NCBI GenBank assembly: GCA_021785095.1
Contig: JAJYGM010000392.1
Span: forward strand, 1 to 26,459
Origin: Actinomycetes bacterium
GTDB lineage: Bacteria > Actinomycetota > Acidimicrobiia > Acidimicrobiales > Bog-793
DNA: 26,459 nucleotides
Reading direction: 5' to 3'
Shown: positions 8,063-15,382 of the stretch, piece by piece
Layout: each line of letters opens with the position of its first letter
How positions within the stretch are numbered: position 1 is the stretch's first letter
The notes under the pieces: model-generated
The model's input: the letters and a program-made list of their open reading frames with translations, nothing else
What the model was told of the DNA's origin: nothing
Databases searched by the model: none
Translations under genes and position numbers: made by a program

Positions 8063-9469
8063 CTAGACGCCCGCCGGTGCGACAGAGCGGTGCCCGATCA
8101 TCTGCGGCGGCTCGGTGAGGACGGGACCGGAGGACTCGTTCGATATCCGCATCAAAAAGGCGATGAGGACGTAGTTCGCGATGAGCGACGACCCGCCGTA
8201 GGAGACGAACGGAAGCGTGACACCGGTGAGCGGCAAGATGCGCGTGACGCCCGCCATGATGACGAACGACTGGAATCCGAGCACGAAGGTGAACCCGAGC
8301 GCGACGAGCTTCGCGAAGTCCGAGCGCGCCCGCGCGGCGATGCGCAGGCCTGAACCGACGAGGAGCACGAACGCCACGACGATCGCCGAGGTGCCGACGA
8401 GGCCGAGCTCGTTGCCGAGGGCGGCGAAGACGTAGTCGCTCTGCGCCACGGGGATCTGCCAAGCTCCGCTCAGCCCCAGACCGGAGCCGGTCGCGCCGCC
8501 CTGGGCCATCGCAACCTCACCGAAGGCCGGCTGGTAGCCCGGTGTCGAGTAGCCGCGGTAGTTCTGGGAGACGTACTTCCAAGGATCGAGCCAGACGGTC
8601 ATGCGCACATCCACGTTGGCAAGGACATGCGCTGCCACGAATATGCCGACCGCGAAGGCGACGACGCCGAGCACGACATAGAGCCATCGCCCGGTCACGA
8701 CCCAGAGCATGGTGAGGAACAGCACGAACAGGATCAAGGAGAATCCGACGTCCCGCTCGAGCAGGATCACGCCGAGGGACGCGAGCCATGCCAGCGCGAT
8801 CGGTCCGAAGCTGCGCAGGTCCGGTACGAGCCGATTGCCGAGGCGCGAGGTGGCCATCGTGAGCAGCTCGCGCTTCTCGACGAAGTACGAGGCGAAGAAC
8901 GCGACGAGCAACAGCTTCGAGAACTCGACAGGCTGGAACGAGACGGGTCCGAGCCTGACCCAGAGGTAGGCCCCGCCGCTGTCCGCTGCGTTGTCCTTCA
9001 GCCCTGGCATGAGCGGGAGCAGGAGGAGGATGAAGGCCAGGGCGAGCAAGATGTACCGGTAGCGCTCGAGGTCGCGCGAGCGACGGAACACGAGCATCGT
9101 GGCCACATAGCCGAGTAGGCCGACGAACGTCCACACCGCCTGGTTGCCGGCCAGGTGCGGTGCGTAATTCGACAGATACGGCTCGAGCCGCTCCATCATC
9201 ACGAAACCCAGCCCGTTCAGCACCAACACCACGGGCAGGATGATCGGGTCGGCTTCCGGCACGAGGAAGCGGTTCACGACGTTTCCGGCAAGCGCGAACG
9301 CGAGGAGGATCACCGTGAACGGCACGACGTTCGGCGGGAACCTGTTGTAGACGCCCAGCCACGTGAGGAGGTTGGCGACCTCCACCACGACCACGCCGAC
9401 GAGGAGCAAGCCGAGCTCGCTGCGCCGGCGGGGATGCGACCTGGCGGCAGTCGTCGTTATCGCTGCCAC
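8063..9469 (-). CDS. FtsW/RodA/SpoVE family cell-cycle protein (second SEDS protein)
   Basis: This 468-residue membrane protein is a second SEDS glycosyltransferase. It is longer than the RodA upstream, with extra N-terminal hydrophobic segments, and resembles the actinobacterial FtsW/RodA proteins usually encoded with FHA, PBP and Ser/Thr kinase genes, none of which is here. Motifs seen are WVRLGPVSFQPVEFSKLLLV, LLERDVGFSLILF, SDYVFAALGNELGLVG with D345 at the expected catalytic position, and LTGVTLPFVSYGGSSLIANY. The start is GTG 9469, set by a TACCGT box 6 nt upstream; no ribosome binding site is visible. It diverges from ppk1 and converges on the BFN gene. Whether it serves division or elongation cannot be decided from sequence alone. 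Confidence 0.9.
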   Translation of the reverse strand: MAAITTTAARSHPRRRSELGLLLVGVVVVEVANLLTWLGVYNRFPPNVVPFTVILLAFALAGNVVNRFLVPEADPIILPVVLVLNGLGFVMMERLEPYLSNYAPHLAGNQAVWTFVGLLGYVATMLVFRRSRDLERYRYILLALAFILLLLPLMPGLKDNAADSGGAYLWVRLGPVSFQPVEFSKLLLVAFFASYFVEKRELLTMATSRLGNRLVPDLRSFGPIALAWLASLGVILLERDVGFSLILFVLFLTMLWVVTGRWLYVVLGVVAFAVGIFVAAHVLANVDVRMTVWLDPWKYVSQNYRGYSTPGYQPAFGEVAMAQGGATGSGLGLSGAWQIPVAQSDYVFAALGNELGLVGTSAIVVAFVLLVGSGLRIAARARSDFAKLVALGFTFVLGFQSFVIMAGVTRILPLTGVTLPFVSYGGSSLIANYVLIAFLMRISNESSGPVLTEPPQMIGHRSVAPAGV

Positions 9470-9475
9470 GGGTTC

Positions 9476-9485
9476 ACGGTAGCGT
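9476..9485. promoter_or_regulatory. Symmetric bidirectional -10 element between SEDS gene and ppk1
   Basis: The 10-bp sequence ACGGTAGCGT carries two overlapping -10 boxes: TAGCGT on the plus strand (9480-9485), 7 nt before the ppk1 GTG at 9493, and TACCGT on the minus strand (9481-9476), 6 nt before the SEDS GTG at 9469. The two boxes share the central TA. Each has the spacing of a leaderless start. RNA polymerase could serve only one direction at a time. Confidence 0.6.
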
Positions 9486-9492
9486 CTTGGCC

Positions 9493-11649
9493 GTGGAGAC
9501 CGATGTCATCGCGCCCTTGGATACCCGCGCGGCGACGACTTCGATGCCGGCTTCGGCCACCGCCGTCGCCGTCACGCCGGACGACGAGGCGCGTTTTGTA
9601 AACCGCGAGCTGTCGTGGTGCGACTTCGCCGAGCGCCTCCTCGATCTTGCCGAGGATCCGACCGTACCGCTCCTCGAGCGCGTGAAGTTCATCGCCATCT
9701 GCGCGAGCGGCATCGACGAGTTCTTCCAGGTCCGCGTCGCCGGGCTGAAGGACCAGGTGGCGGCAGGGGTCCGGACTCGGTCCTCGGACGGTAAGAGCCC
9801 GTCGAGCCAGCTCAAGCTGATCCGCCAGAGATGCCTTGCGCTTGCAGCCAGACAGGACCGCATCATCGTCGGCGAGCTGGTCCCACAGCTGGCGGAGGCC
9901 GGGGTCGAGATCGTCGGATGGGGGGATCTCGACGCAGACGAGCGCGAATCCCTTCTCGCTCTCTTCGACCGTGAGATCTTCCCCGTCCTCACGCCGCTCG
10001 CCGTCGACCCGGGCCACCCGTTCCCCTACATCTCGAACCTCTCGCTCAACCTCGGAGTCCTCGTCGCAGACGAGTCGACGGGGGAGCACCGGTTCGCGCG
10101 GGTGAAGGTGCCGCCCCTTTTGCCCCGCTTCGTGCAGATCGGGGAGGACAGCCGGTTCGTCGTCCTCGAGGACGTGATCGCTGCCAACCTCGATCGCCTC
10201 TTCCCGCAGATGGCACTCGGCGGCCACTACGCCTTCCGAGTCACTCGCAACGCGGACCTGACGCTCCAAGAAGGCGAGGCCGATGACCTCCTCGCCGCTG
10301 TCGAGGTCGAGCTCCGCCGGCGGCGCTTCGGCCGCGCCGTCCGGCTCGAGGTCGGCGCCGGCACTCCGATTGAGGTGAGGGACCTCCTCCTCGACGAGCT
10401 CGAGCTCTCGCCGGACGATGTCTACGAGACGAGCGCGCCGCTCGATCCGAGCCAACTCTGGGAGATCCATCGCGTCGACCGCGTCGACCTGCACGACCAG
10501 GTGTGGGTGCCCATGACGCCTGCACCGCTCGCAACGGCCGGGGACGAGCCCGTCGACCTCTTCGCGGTCCTGCGTGATCGCGACGTGCTCGTGCACCACC
10601 CCTACGACTCGTTCGTAAGCTCGGTCGAAGCCTTCGTCAACCAGGCCGCCGACGACCCGAGGGTTCTCGCCATCAAGCAGACCCTCTACCGCACGTCCAA
10701 CGACACAGAGATCGTCGACGCTCTCATCCGTGCTGCCGAGCAGGGCAAGCAGGTGGCGGCGCTCGTCGAGCTGAAGGCTCGGTTCGACGAGCAGGCGAAC
10801 ATCTCCTGGGCGCGCCAGCTGGAGCAGGCGGGAGTGCACGTCGTCTACGGCCTGATGGGGCTGAAGACGCACTCGAAGACGGCCCTCGTCATCCGCCGCG
10901 AAGACGACACGCTCCGCGGCTACTGCCATGTCGGCACGGGCAACTACAACTCCGGCACAGCACGCGTGTACGAGGACCTCGGCCTGCTGTCCTCGGACCC
11001 GGACCTGTGCGCCGACCTGACCGAGCACTTCAACTACCTCACGGGCTACGGCCGCCAGAGCAAGCACCGGCGCATCATCACGTCGCCGCACGAGCTGCGT
11101 TCCTGGTTCACCGCGGAGGTGGCCGCCGAGAGCGAGCGCGGCGCGGCAGGTCGGGTGACGATCAAGGTGAACGGGCTCACGGATCCCGGGGTGATCGACG
11201 TCCTCTACGGCGCGAGCAGGCGCGGAGTGGGTATCGACCTCATCGTGCGCGGGCTTTGCTGCCTGCGGCCGGGCATCCCGGGGTTGTCGGAGACGATCAC
11301 GGTCCGCTCGATCGTCGGCCGCTTTCTCGAGCATTCGCGCATCTACCGTTTCGGCGAGCCCGGGAGCGACCGGGAAGCGCGTTACTTCATCGGCTCTGCC
11401 GACCTCATGGAGCGCAACCTCGACCGGAGGGTCGAGACGCTCGCGCCCGTGCTCGAACCGGATCTCCGCGATCGCCTCGACGAGACGCTCGCCCTCAACC
11501 TCGCGGACGACACGAACGCGTGGAAGCTGTGCGCCGACGGGAGCTGGAGCCGGGTGCCGATGCTCAACGGATTGAGCACACAGCGGCGCCTGCAGGAGCT
11601 GGCGCTCGAGCGGGCGCGAAAGCGACGGTCACCGGACCTGCCCGGCTAG
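9493..11649 (+). CDS. ppk1: Polyphosphate kinase 1
   Basis: This roughly 718-residue enzyme reversibly polymerises the gamma-phosphate of ATP into inorganic polyphosphate. The N-terminal domain starts with RFVNRELSWCDFAERLL and has the RVKFIAICASGIDEFF block. The catalytic phospholipase-D-like domains hold GLKTHSKTALVIRRE with H460 (equivalent to E. coli H435, the phosphorylated residue), YCHVGTGNYNSGTARVYEDL, and FLEHSRIYRFG with H614 (E. coli H592). The C terminus contains MERNLDRRVETLAPV. GTG 9493 is preferred because the -10 box ends 7 nt upstream; a TTG at 9487 would lie almost inside the promoter, and ATG 9544 is a weaker alternative. An 8-bp gap separates it from the ppx gene, so polyphosphate synthesis and breakdown are probably cotranscribed. 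Confidence 0.96.
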   Translation: METDVIAPLDTRAATTSMPASATAVAVTPDDEARFVNRELSWCDFAERLLDLAEDPTVPLLERVKFIAICASGIDEFFQVRVAGLKDQVAAGVRTRSSDGKSPSSQLKLIRQRCLALAARQDRIIVGELVPQLAEAGVEIVGWGDLDADERESLLALFDREIFPVLTPLAVDPGHPFPYISNLSLNLGVLVADESTGEHRFARVKVPPLLPRFVQIGEDSRFVVLEDVIAANLDRLFPQMALGGHYAFRVTRNADLTLQEGEADDLLAAVEVELRRRRFGRAVRLEVGAGTPIEVRDLLLDELELSPDDVYETSAPLDPSQLWEIHRVDRVDLHDQVWVPMTPAPLATAGDEPVDLFAVLRDRDVLVHHPYDSFVSSVEAFVNQAADDPRVLAIKQTLYRTSNDTEIVDALIRAAEQGKQVAALVELKARFDEQANISWARQLEQAGVHVVYGLMGLKTHSKTALVIRREDDTLRGYCHVGTGNYNSGTARVYEDLGLLSSDPDLCADLTEHFNYLTGYGRQSKHRRIITSPHELRSWFTAEVAAESERGAAGRVTIKVNGLTDPGVIDVLYGASRRGVGIDLIVRGLCCLRPGIPGLSETITVRSIVGRFLEHSRIYRFGEPGSDREARYFIGSADLMERNLDRRVETLAPVLEPDLRDRLDETLALNLADDTNAWKLCADGSWSRVPMLNGLSTQRRLQELALERARKRRSPDLPG

Positions 11650-11657
11650 CTGGCCCG

Positions 11658-13244
11658 ATGCGGATCGCCGCCCTCGACCTCGGATCGAACTCCTTCCACT
11701 TGCTCGTCGTCGAGACGCGGCCTGACGGCAGCTTCGAGCCGCTCGCGCGCGAGAAGGAGATGCTCCGACTCGGTGACGTCGTCGCCCGCGAGGGGCTCCT
11801 CCCTGAAGAGGCCGTCGACCGCGCGATCGAGGTCGTCCGCCGGTTCCGCACGATCGCCGAGACCCATGGTGTCGACGAGCTCGTCGCCTACGGCACCGCC
11901 GCGTTGCGCGAGGCCGACAACGGTCCGGAGGTGACCGACCGCATCGAGACGGAGACGGGCGTACGGATCCAGGTCGTGAACGGCATCCGCGAGGCGCAGC
12001 TGATCTTCGAGGCGATCCGGGCGAGCGTGCTGATGGAGCCCTCGCCGGCCCTGTGTGCGGACCTCGGTGGCGGATCGCTCGAGCTCTCCGTGGGGGACCG
12101 CTACGGGTTGCGCTACGCGACGAGCCTCCATCTCGGCGTCGGGCGGCTGACAGCCGGCCTCGTGCGGTCGGACCCGCCCACGCAGAAGGATCGCCACAGG
12201 TTGAGGCGCCGGATAGACGAAGAGCTGAGCGACGTCCTTCCCGACATCCTCGCCCGCAGCCCACGTCAGCTCATCGGGTCCTCGGGCACGTTCTGCGCGC
12301 TGGTGCGCGCTGCAGCCGCGCTGCGCGACGGCGCCGTGTCGGCCTCGGTGAACCAACTGACCGTGAGCGCCGAGGACCTCCGGACGTTCGGCACGCTCGT
12401 CTTCTCTCTCGATGAAGAGGAGCGGGCACAATTGCCCGGCATCGATGCGCGCCGCGCCGAGCTGTTGCCGGCCGGCTACGCAGTGCTCGAGGCGCTGCTG
12501 GACTCGAGCGGCCTCGACTCCCTCACCGCCTCTGAGTGGGCACTTCGGGAGGGGATGATCCTTCGCGCGCTGAGGAAGCACGACCGAGCCGACTTCTCCG
12601 ACGATCCCCGTGCTATCCGGCGGGCATCGGTGCTCTCCCTGTGCCGTCGGTGCAATTACCGCGAGCATCACGCCCATGAGGTCGCCCGCATGGCCCTCGA
12701 GCTCTTCGACGGGACGTGGCGACTCCACCGGCTCGACGAGGAAGACCGTGAGCTGCTCGAGCTCGCAGCGTTGCTGCACGACATCGGTGATCACGTCAGC
12801 CGTGACGGCCACAGCCGGCACAGCGCCTATCTCATCGAGCAGGGCGGGCTGCGCGGCTTCTCGCCCGACGAGGTGCGGATCTTGAGCTGCCTCGCCAGGT
12901 ATCACACGAGGGGGAAGCCCCGGGACACGTTTCCCCCATGGCAGGCCCTCGGCGACGAGGACCGGGACCGTGTCATGGCGCTGCTCGCGCTGCTGCGGAT
13001 CGCCGACGGACTCGATGTCAGTCATGCTGACATCATCGGGCCGATCGCCGTGCACCTGCAGCCGGAGAGGGCGGTGATCGAGGCACCAGCGCGTGGCGAG
13101 GGCGAGCTCGAGACGTGGATGTTCCACCGCAAGCACGCGCTCTTCGAGGACGTGCTCGGGATCCCCGCAGCACTCGAGCTGAACCGGGCGCGTCACGACG
13201 AGTTCGAACCGGACACGGTGGCCGAGGCTGCCGGACATGGCTGA
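11658..13244 (+). CDS. ppx: Ppx/GppA family phosphatase with C-terminal HD domain
   Basis: The 528-residue product is an exopolyphosphatase / guanosine pentaphosphate phosphatase. The ASKHA-fold N-terminal half shows the phosphate-1 motif LDLGSNSFHLLVVE, the catalytic-region GTAALREADN, and the phosphate-2 motif CADLGGGSLELSV. The C-terminal half (about residues 310-470) is an HD-type domain with the YREHHAHEVAR block (H337-H340) and LLHDIGDHV with the H374-D375 doublet, so the long two-domain architecture of E. coli Ppx/GppA is retained. The open frame runs further upstream inside ppk1, but ATG 11658 begins the conserved first strand. It follows ppk1 by 8 bp and overlaps the DUF2236 gene by 8 bp. 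Specificity between polyP and pppGpp cannot be told from sequence. Confidence 0.92.
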   Translation: MRIAALDLGSNSFHLLVVETRPDGSFEPLAREKEMLRLGDVVAREGLLPEEAVDRAIEVVRRFRTIAETHGVDELVAYGTAALREADNGPEVTDRIETETGVRIQVVNGIREAQLIFEAIRASVLMEPSPALCADLGGGSLELSVGDRYGLRYATSLHLGVGRLTAGLVRSDPPTQKDRHRLRRRIDEELSDVLPDILARSPRQLIGSSGTFCALVRAAAALRDGAVSASVNQLTVSAEDLRTFGTLVFSLDEEERAQLPGIDARRAELLPAGYAVLEALLDSSGLDSLTASEWALREGMILRALRKHDRADFSDDPRAIRRASVLSLCRRCNYREHHAHEVARMALELFDGTWRLHRLDEEDRELLELAALLHDIGDHVSRDGHSRHSAYLIEQGGLRGFSPDEVRILSCLARYHTRGKPRDTFPPWQALGDEDRDRVMALLALLRIADGLDVSHADIIGPIAVHLQPERAVIEAPARGEGELETWMFHRKHALFEDVLGIPAALELNRARHDEFEPDTVAEAAGHG

Positions 13245-13281
13245 GCCGGGGATGGCTGACGGGGCAATGGCTGAGCAGGAT
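13237..13281 (+). repeat. Three imperfect 15-bp tandem repeats at the DUF2236 start
   Basis: Units at 13237, 13252 and 13267 each begin ATGGCTGA and encode MAEPG, MADGA and MAEQD. Every unit carries a possible start codon in the same frame, and the first unit overlaps the ppx stop codon. Confidence 0.75.
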
Positions 13282-14121
13282 CTGCTCGTTCGCACACATC
13301 TGTCCCGGTACGCGTCGCCTCCAGGCGACCCGGGCTGGTTCGGGCCGGGCTCGGTCGCCTGGCAGGTGCATGCCGATCTGGCCTCCATGCTCGTCGGCGG
13401 GCTCTGCGCCTTGCTGCTCCAGACCCTGCACCCGCTCGTGATGCAGGGCGTGGAAGACCACTCGGACTACCGCGTCGACCCCTTCGGCCGGCTCCAGCGC
13501 ACCGCGGAGTTCATCGCCGGCACGACCTACGGCAGCGACGCCCTCGCTAGCGAGCTCGTGCAGCGCGTGCGCAGGATCCACGGGCGCGTGAGGGGTGGAA
13601 CCGGCGGGGCCGGGTCCTACAGGGCATCGGATCCCGGTCTTCTCACCTATGTGCACGCGACCGAGGTGTGGAGCTTCCTCCGGGCGCACCAGCGGTACTC
13701 CGGACACCTCCTCCTTCTCAGCGAGAAGAACCGTTACCTCGAAGAGATGGCGGTCGTGGCCCGCCGCCTCGGCGCACGGTCCGTGCCGGTGACGACGGAG
13801 GAGCTTCGTGGGTATCTGTATCGCATGCGCCCACAGCTCGCCGGGACGCCTGCCGCCCGGAGGACCGCTCGGTACCTCACCGGCTCCCCACTCGGGCGTG
13901 CTCCGGTGGAGCGGTACAGCTACAAGGCGATCTGTGAGGCAGCCGTCGACCTGCTCCCCCGTCACGCCCGGCGCGAGCTGCGTCTTGATCGCCCGGCGGT
14001 CATGCGCATCGGGGTCGTACGTCCTTCGGCGACGCTGGTGACGTCGATGTTGCGTTTCTCCGTCGGCCCTTCACCCATCCTGCAGGCGGCCGAGCGGCGA
14101 GCCGGGTCGCAATCTGCATGA
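13237..14121 (+). CDS. DUF2236 / MpaB-type (rubber oxygenase-like) protein
   Basis: The 294-residue product matches the DUF2236 family (MpaB/rubber oxygenase catalytic domain), predicted haem-dependent oxygenases or hydrolases of largely unknown substrate. Family landmarks are SVAWQVHADLASMLVGG, LLLQTLHPLVMQGVEDHS, DPFGRLQRTAEF, TTYGSDA, the RRIHGRVRG block, YRASDPGLLTYVHATEVWS and a C-terminal RPAVMRIGVVRPSA. No signal peptide or clear membrane segment is present beyond one hydrophobic helix near residue 50. It overlaps ppx by 8 bp, so it is the third gene of the ppk1 operon, though no known link joins this family to polyphosphate. Three in-frame ATGs (13237, 13252, 13267) sit in a 15-bp triplicate repeat, so the start is ambiguous. 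Confidence 0.85.
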   Translation: MAEPGMADGAMAEQDLLVRTHLSRYASPPGDPGWFGPGSVAWQVHADLASMLVGGLCALLLQTLHPLVMQGVEDHSDYRVDPFGRLQRTAEFIAGTTYGSDALASELVQRVRRIHGRVRGGTGGAGSYRASDPGLLTYVHATEVWSFLRAHQRYSGHLLLLSEKNRYLEEMAVVARRLGARSVPVTTEELRGYLYRMRPQLAGTPAARRTARYLTGSPLGRAPVERYSYKAICEAAVDLLPRHARRELRLDRPAVMRIGVVRPSATLVTSMLRFSVGPSPILQAAERRAGSQSA

Positions 14122-14136
14122 GCCCCGGCAAGGGGC
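14122..14136 (+). terminator. Weak hairpin after DUF2236 stop
   Basis: GCCCC and GGGGC pair around a 5-nt loop immediately after the stop codon. The stem is short and has no T tract, so termination is only a possibility. Confidence 0.25.
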
Positions 14137-14140
14137 CGTC

Positions 14141-14340
14141 ATGCTGGGCGAGTACTCGTTCGTCGCCGATGGCCGACGTGGCGCGCTGATCGGCTCCCGC
14201 GGGGGATCTCGCCCGGCTGTGCGCGCCCGGCGTGGCATGAAGCCGAGGGAGCGTTCTTGCTGTGCGGGTTCATGATGGTTCTCGCCGCCCTCGCGAGCAA
14301 CGACGTCGCCGCCGCCGGGCGCTTGACGCGCGCCGCCGCC
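14141..14340 (+). pseudogene. Decayed remnant resembling a GH15 glucoamylase/trehalase-type gene
   Basis: The gap between the DUF2236 and ureohydrolase genes is not random. From ATG 14141 one frame reads LGEYSFVADGRRGALIGSRG, which looks like the N terminus of GH15-family proteins. Dropping one base of the G run at 14201-14205 continues it as GDLARLCAP (to 14228), near the family's usual GDLAWLCAP. In the third frame from 14230 the sequence AWHEAEGAFLLCGFMMVLAA, ending near 14340, resembles the C-terminal part of the same family, where the conserved Glu-Gly-x-Phe-Leu block occurs. The roughly 500 residues expected between them, including both catalytic acids, are missing. I infer a gene that lost its middle and then gathered frameshifts. 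The family assignment is from memory of family motifs, not from a search. Confidence 0.5.
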
Positions 14341-14362
14341 CGCCGGAGAGCTTCCTCGGGCG

Positions 14363-15382
14363 TCAGCGCTCGATGGGGGTGACGAGGCGCTGAGCGCCGC
14401 CCCGGCGGACGGCGAGGCCCGCCAACACCTCGAGCACGGCGCGGTGCGCGTTGTTGACCGTCAGCTCAGCCCAGTCGTAGGCGGGAGCCACCTCGACCAC
14501 GTCCATCGCCACGAGGGGCGTCTCGAGAGCGAGTTTCCTCACGGCGCGCAGCAGGTCCGCCGGCGCGAGGCCACCCGGCTCCGGCGTGCCCGTCCCCGGA
14601 GCAAAGCCCGGGTCCAACACATCGATGTCGAGCGACAGGTACACGCCGTCGGCGCCTTCGAGCGCCTCGGCGACGGCGTCCTCCATCACGGCGGGCAGCC
14701 CTCGCTCCCACACCTCCTGCATGAGATGCCAACGCATCTCCTGTTCGCGCATCCAGGCGAACGTCTCCTCCGGTGGCCAGTAGCCGCGCAACCCGACCTG
14801 TACGAAATTGCTGCCCTTCACGGCTCCGGACTCGATGAGGCGGCGCATCGGCGTGCCGTGGCTTGCAAGGTTCCCGTCGATCGAGTCGGCCGTGTCGGCG
14901 TGAGCGTCGAAGTGGACGATCCCGATCCGGCCCCACCCACGCGCCTCGGCCACCGCAGTCGCAGCGGGCCAGGTGATCGAGTGGTCGCCACCGAGGATGA
15001 CGGGGAAGATCCCCCGGCTCGCCACCTCGCCCACTCGCAGGCGGATGTTCGCGTGGCTCGGCTCGACGAGCCCGTGCGGGCACATCGCGTCGCCGAAGTC
15101 GACGACTGACAGCTCGTCGAAGATCTCGACGCCGAGATCGAGGTGGTAGGTCCCCGGACCGTAGGCGAGCGCCCGCAGCGCCCGCGGGCCGAAACGTGCG
15201 CCCGGCCGGTTCGTCGTCGAGTCGTCCCAGGGCGCTCCGATCACGGCGACGTCCGGCTCCCAGCTGTCGAGCTCGCCGGCCTCGGTGAGGAGCGGGCACT
15301 GCGCGAAGGTCGCCGGCCCCGCATATGACGGCCCTGAGAGCTGTGCCGCCATGCCGGGCGGGAGCGTGCGATCTCTTGTCAC
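14363..15382 (-). CDS. speB: Agmatinase-family ureohydrolase
   Basis: The 339-residue product belongs to the arginase/agmatinase superfamily, which hydrolyses guanidino compounds to urea and an amine using two Mn ions. Metal-binding motifs are complete: VILGGDHSITW, VHFDAHADT (H157, D159, H161, D163) and SLDIDVLDPGFAPGTGTPEP (D252, D254). The GAPWDDSTTNRPGARFGP block and the GTGTPEPGG signature fit agmatinase-like enzymes. However, guanidinobutyrase, guanidinopropionase and guanidine hydrolase share these features, so substrate is uncertain. The GTG start at 15382 overlaps the upstream UPF0104 gene's stop as GTGA, which supports it; an ATG ten codons in is an alternative. It is the second gene of a two-gene minus-strand operon. 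Confidence 0.85.
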   Translation of the reverse strand: MTRDRTLPPGMAAQLSGPSYAGPATFAQCPLLTEAGELDSWEPDVAVIGAPWDDSTTNRPGARFGPRALRALAYGPGTYHLDLGVEIFDELSVVDFGDAMCPHGLVEPSHANIRLRVGEVASRGIFPVILGGDHSITWPAATAVAEARGWGRIGIVHFDAHADTADSIDGNLASHGTPMRRLIESGAVKGSNFVQVGLRGYWPPEETFAWMREQEMRWHLMQEVWERGLPAVMEDAVAEALEGADGVYLSLDIDVLDPGFAPGTGTPEPGGLAPADLLRAVRKLALETPLVAMDVVEVAPAYDWAELTVNNAHRAVLEVLAGLAVRRGGAQRLVTPIER

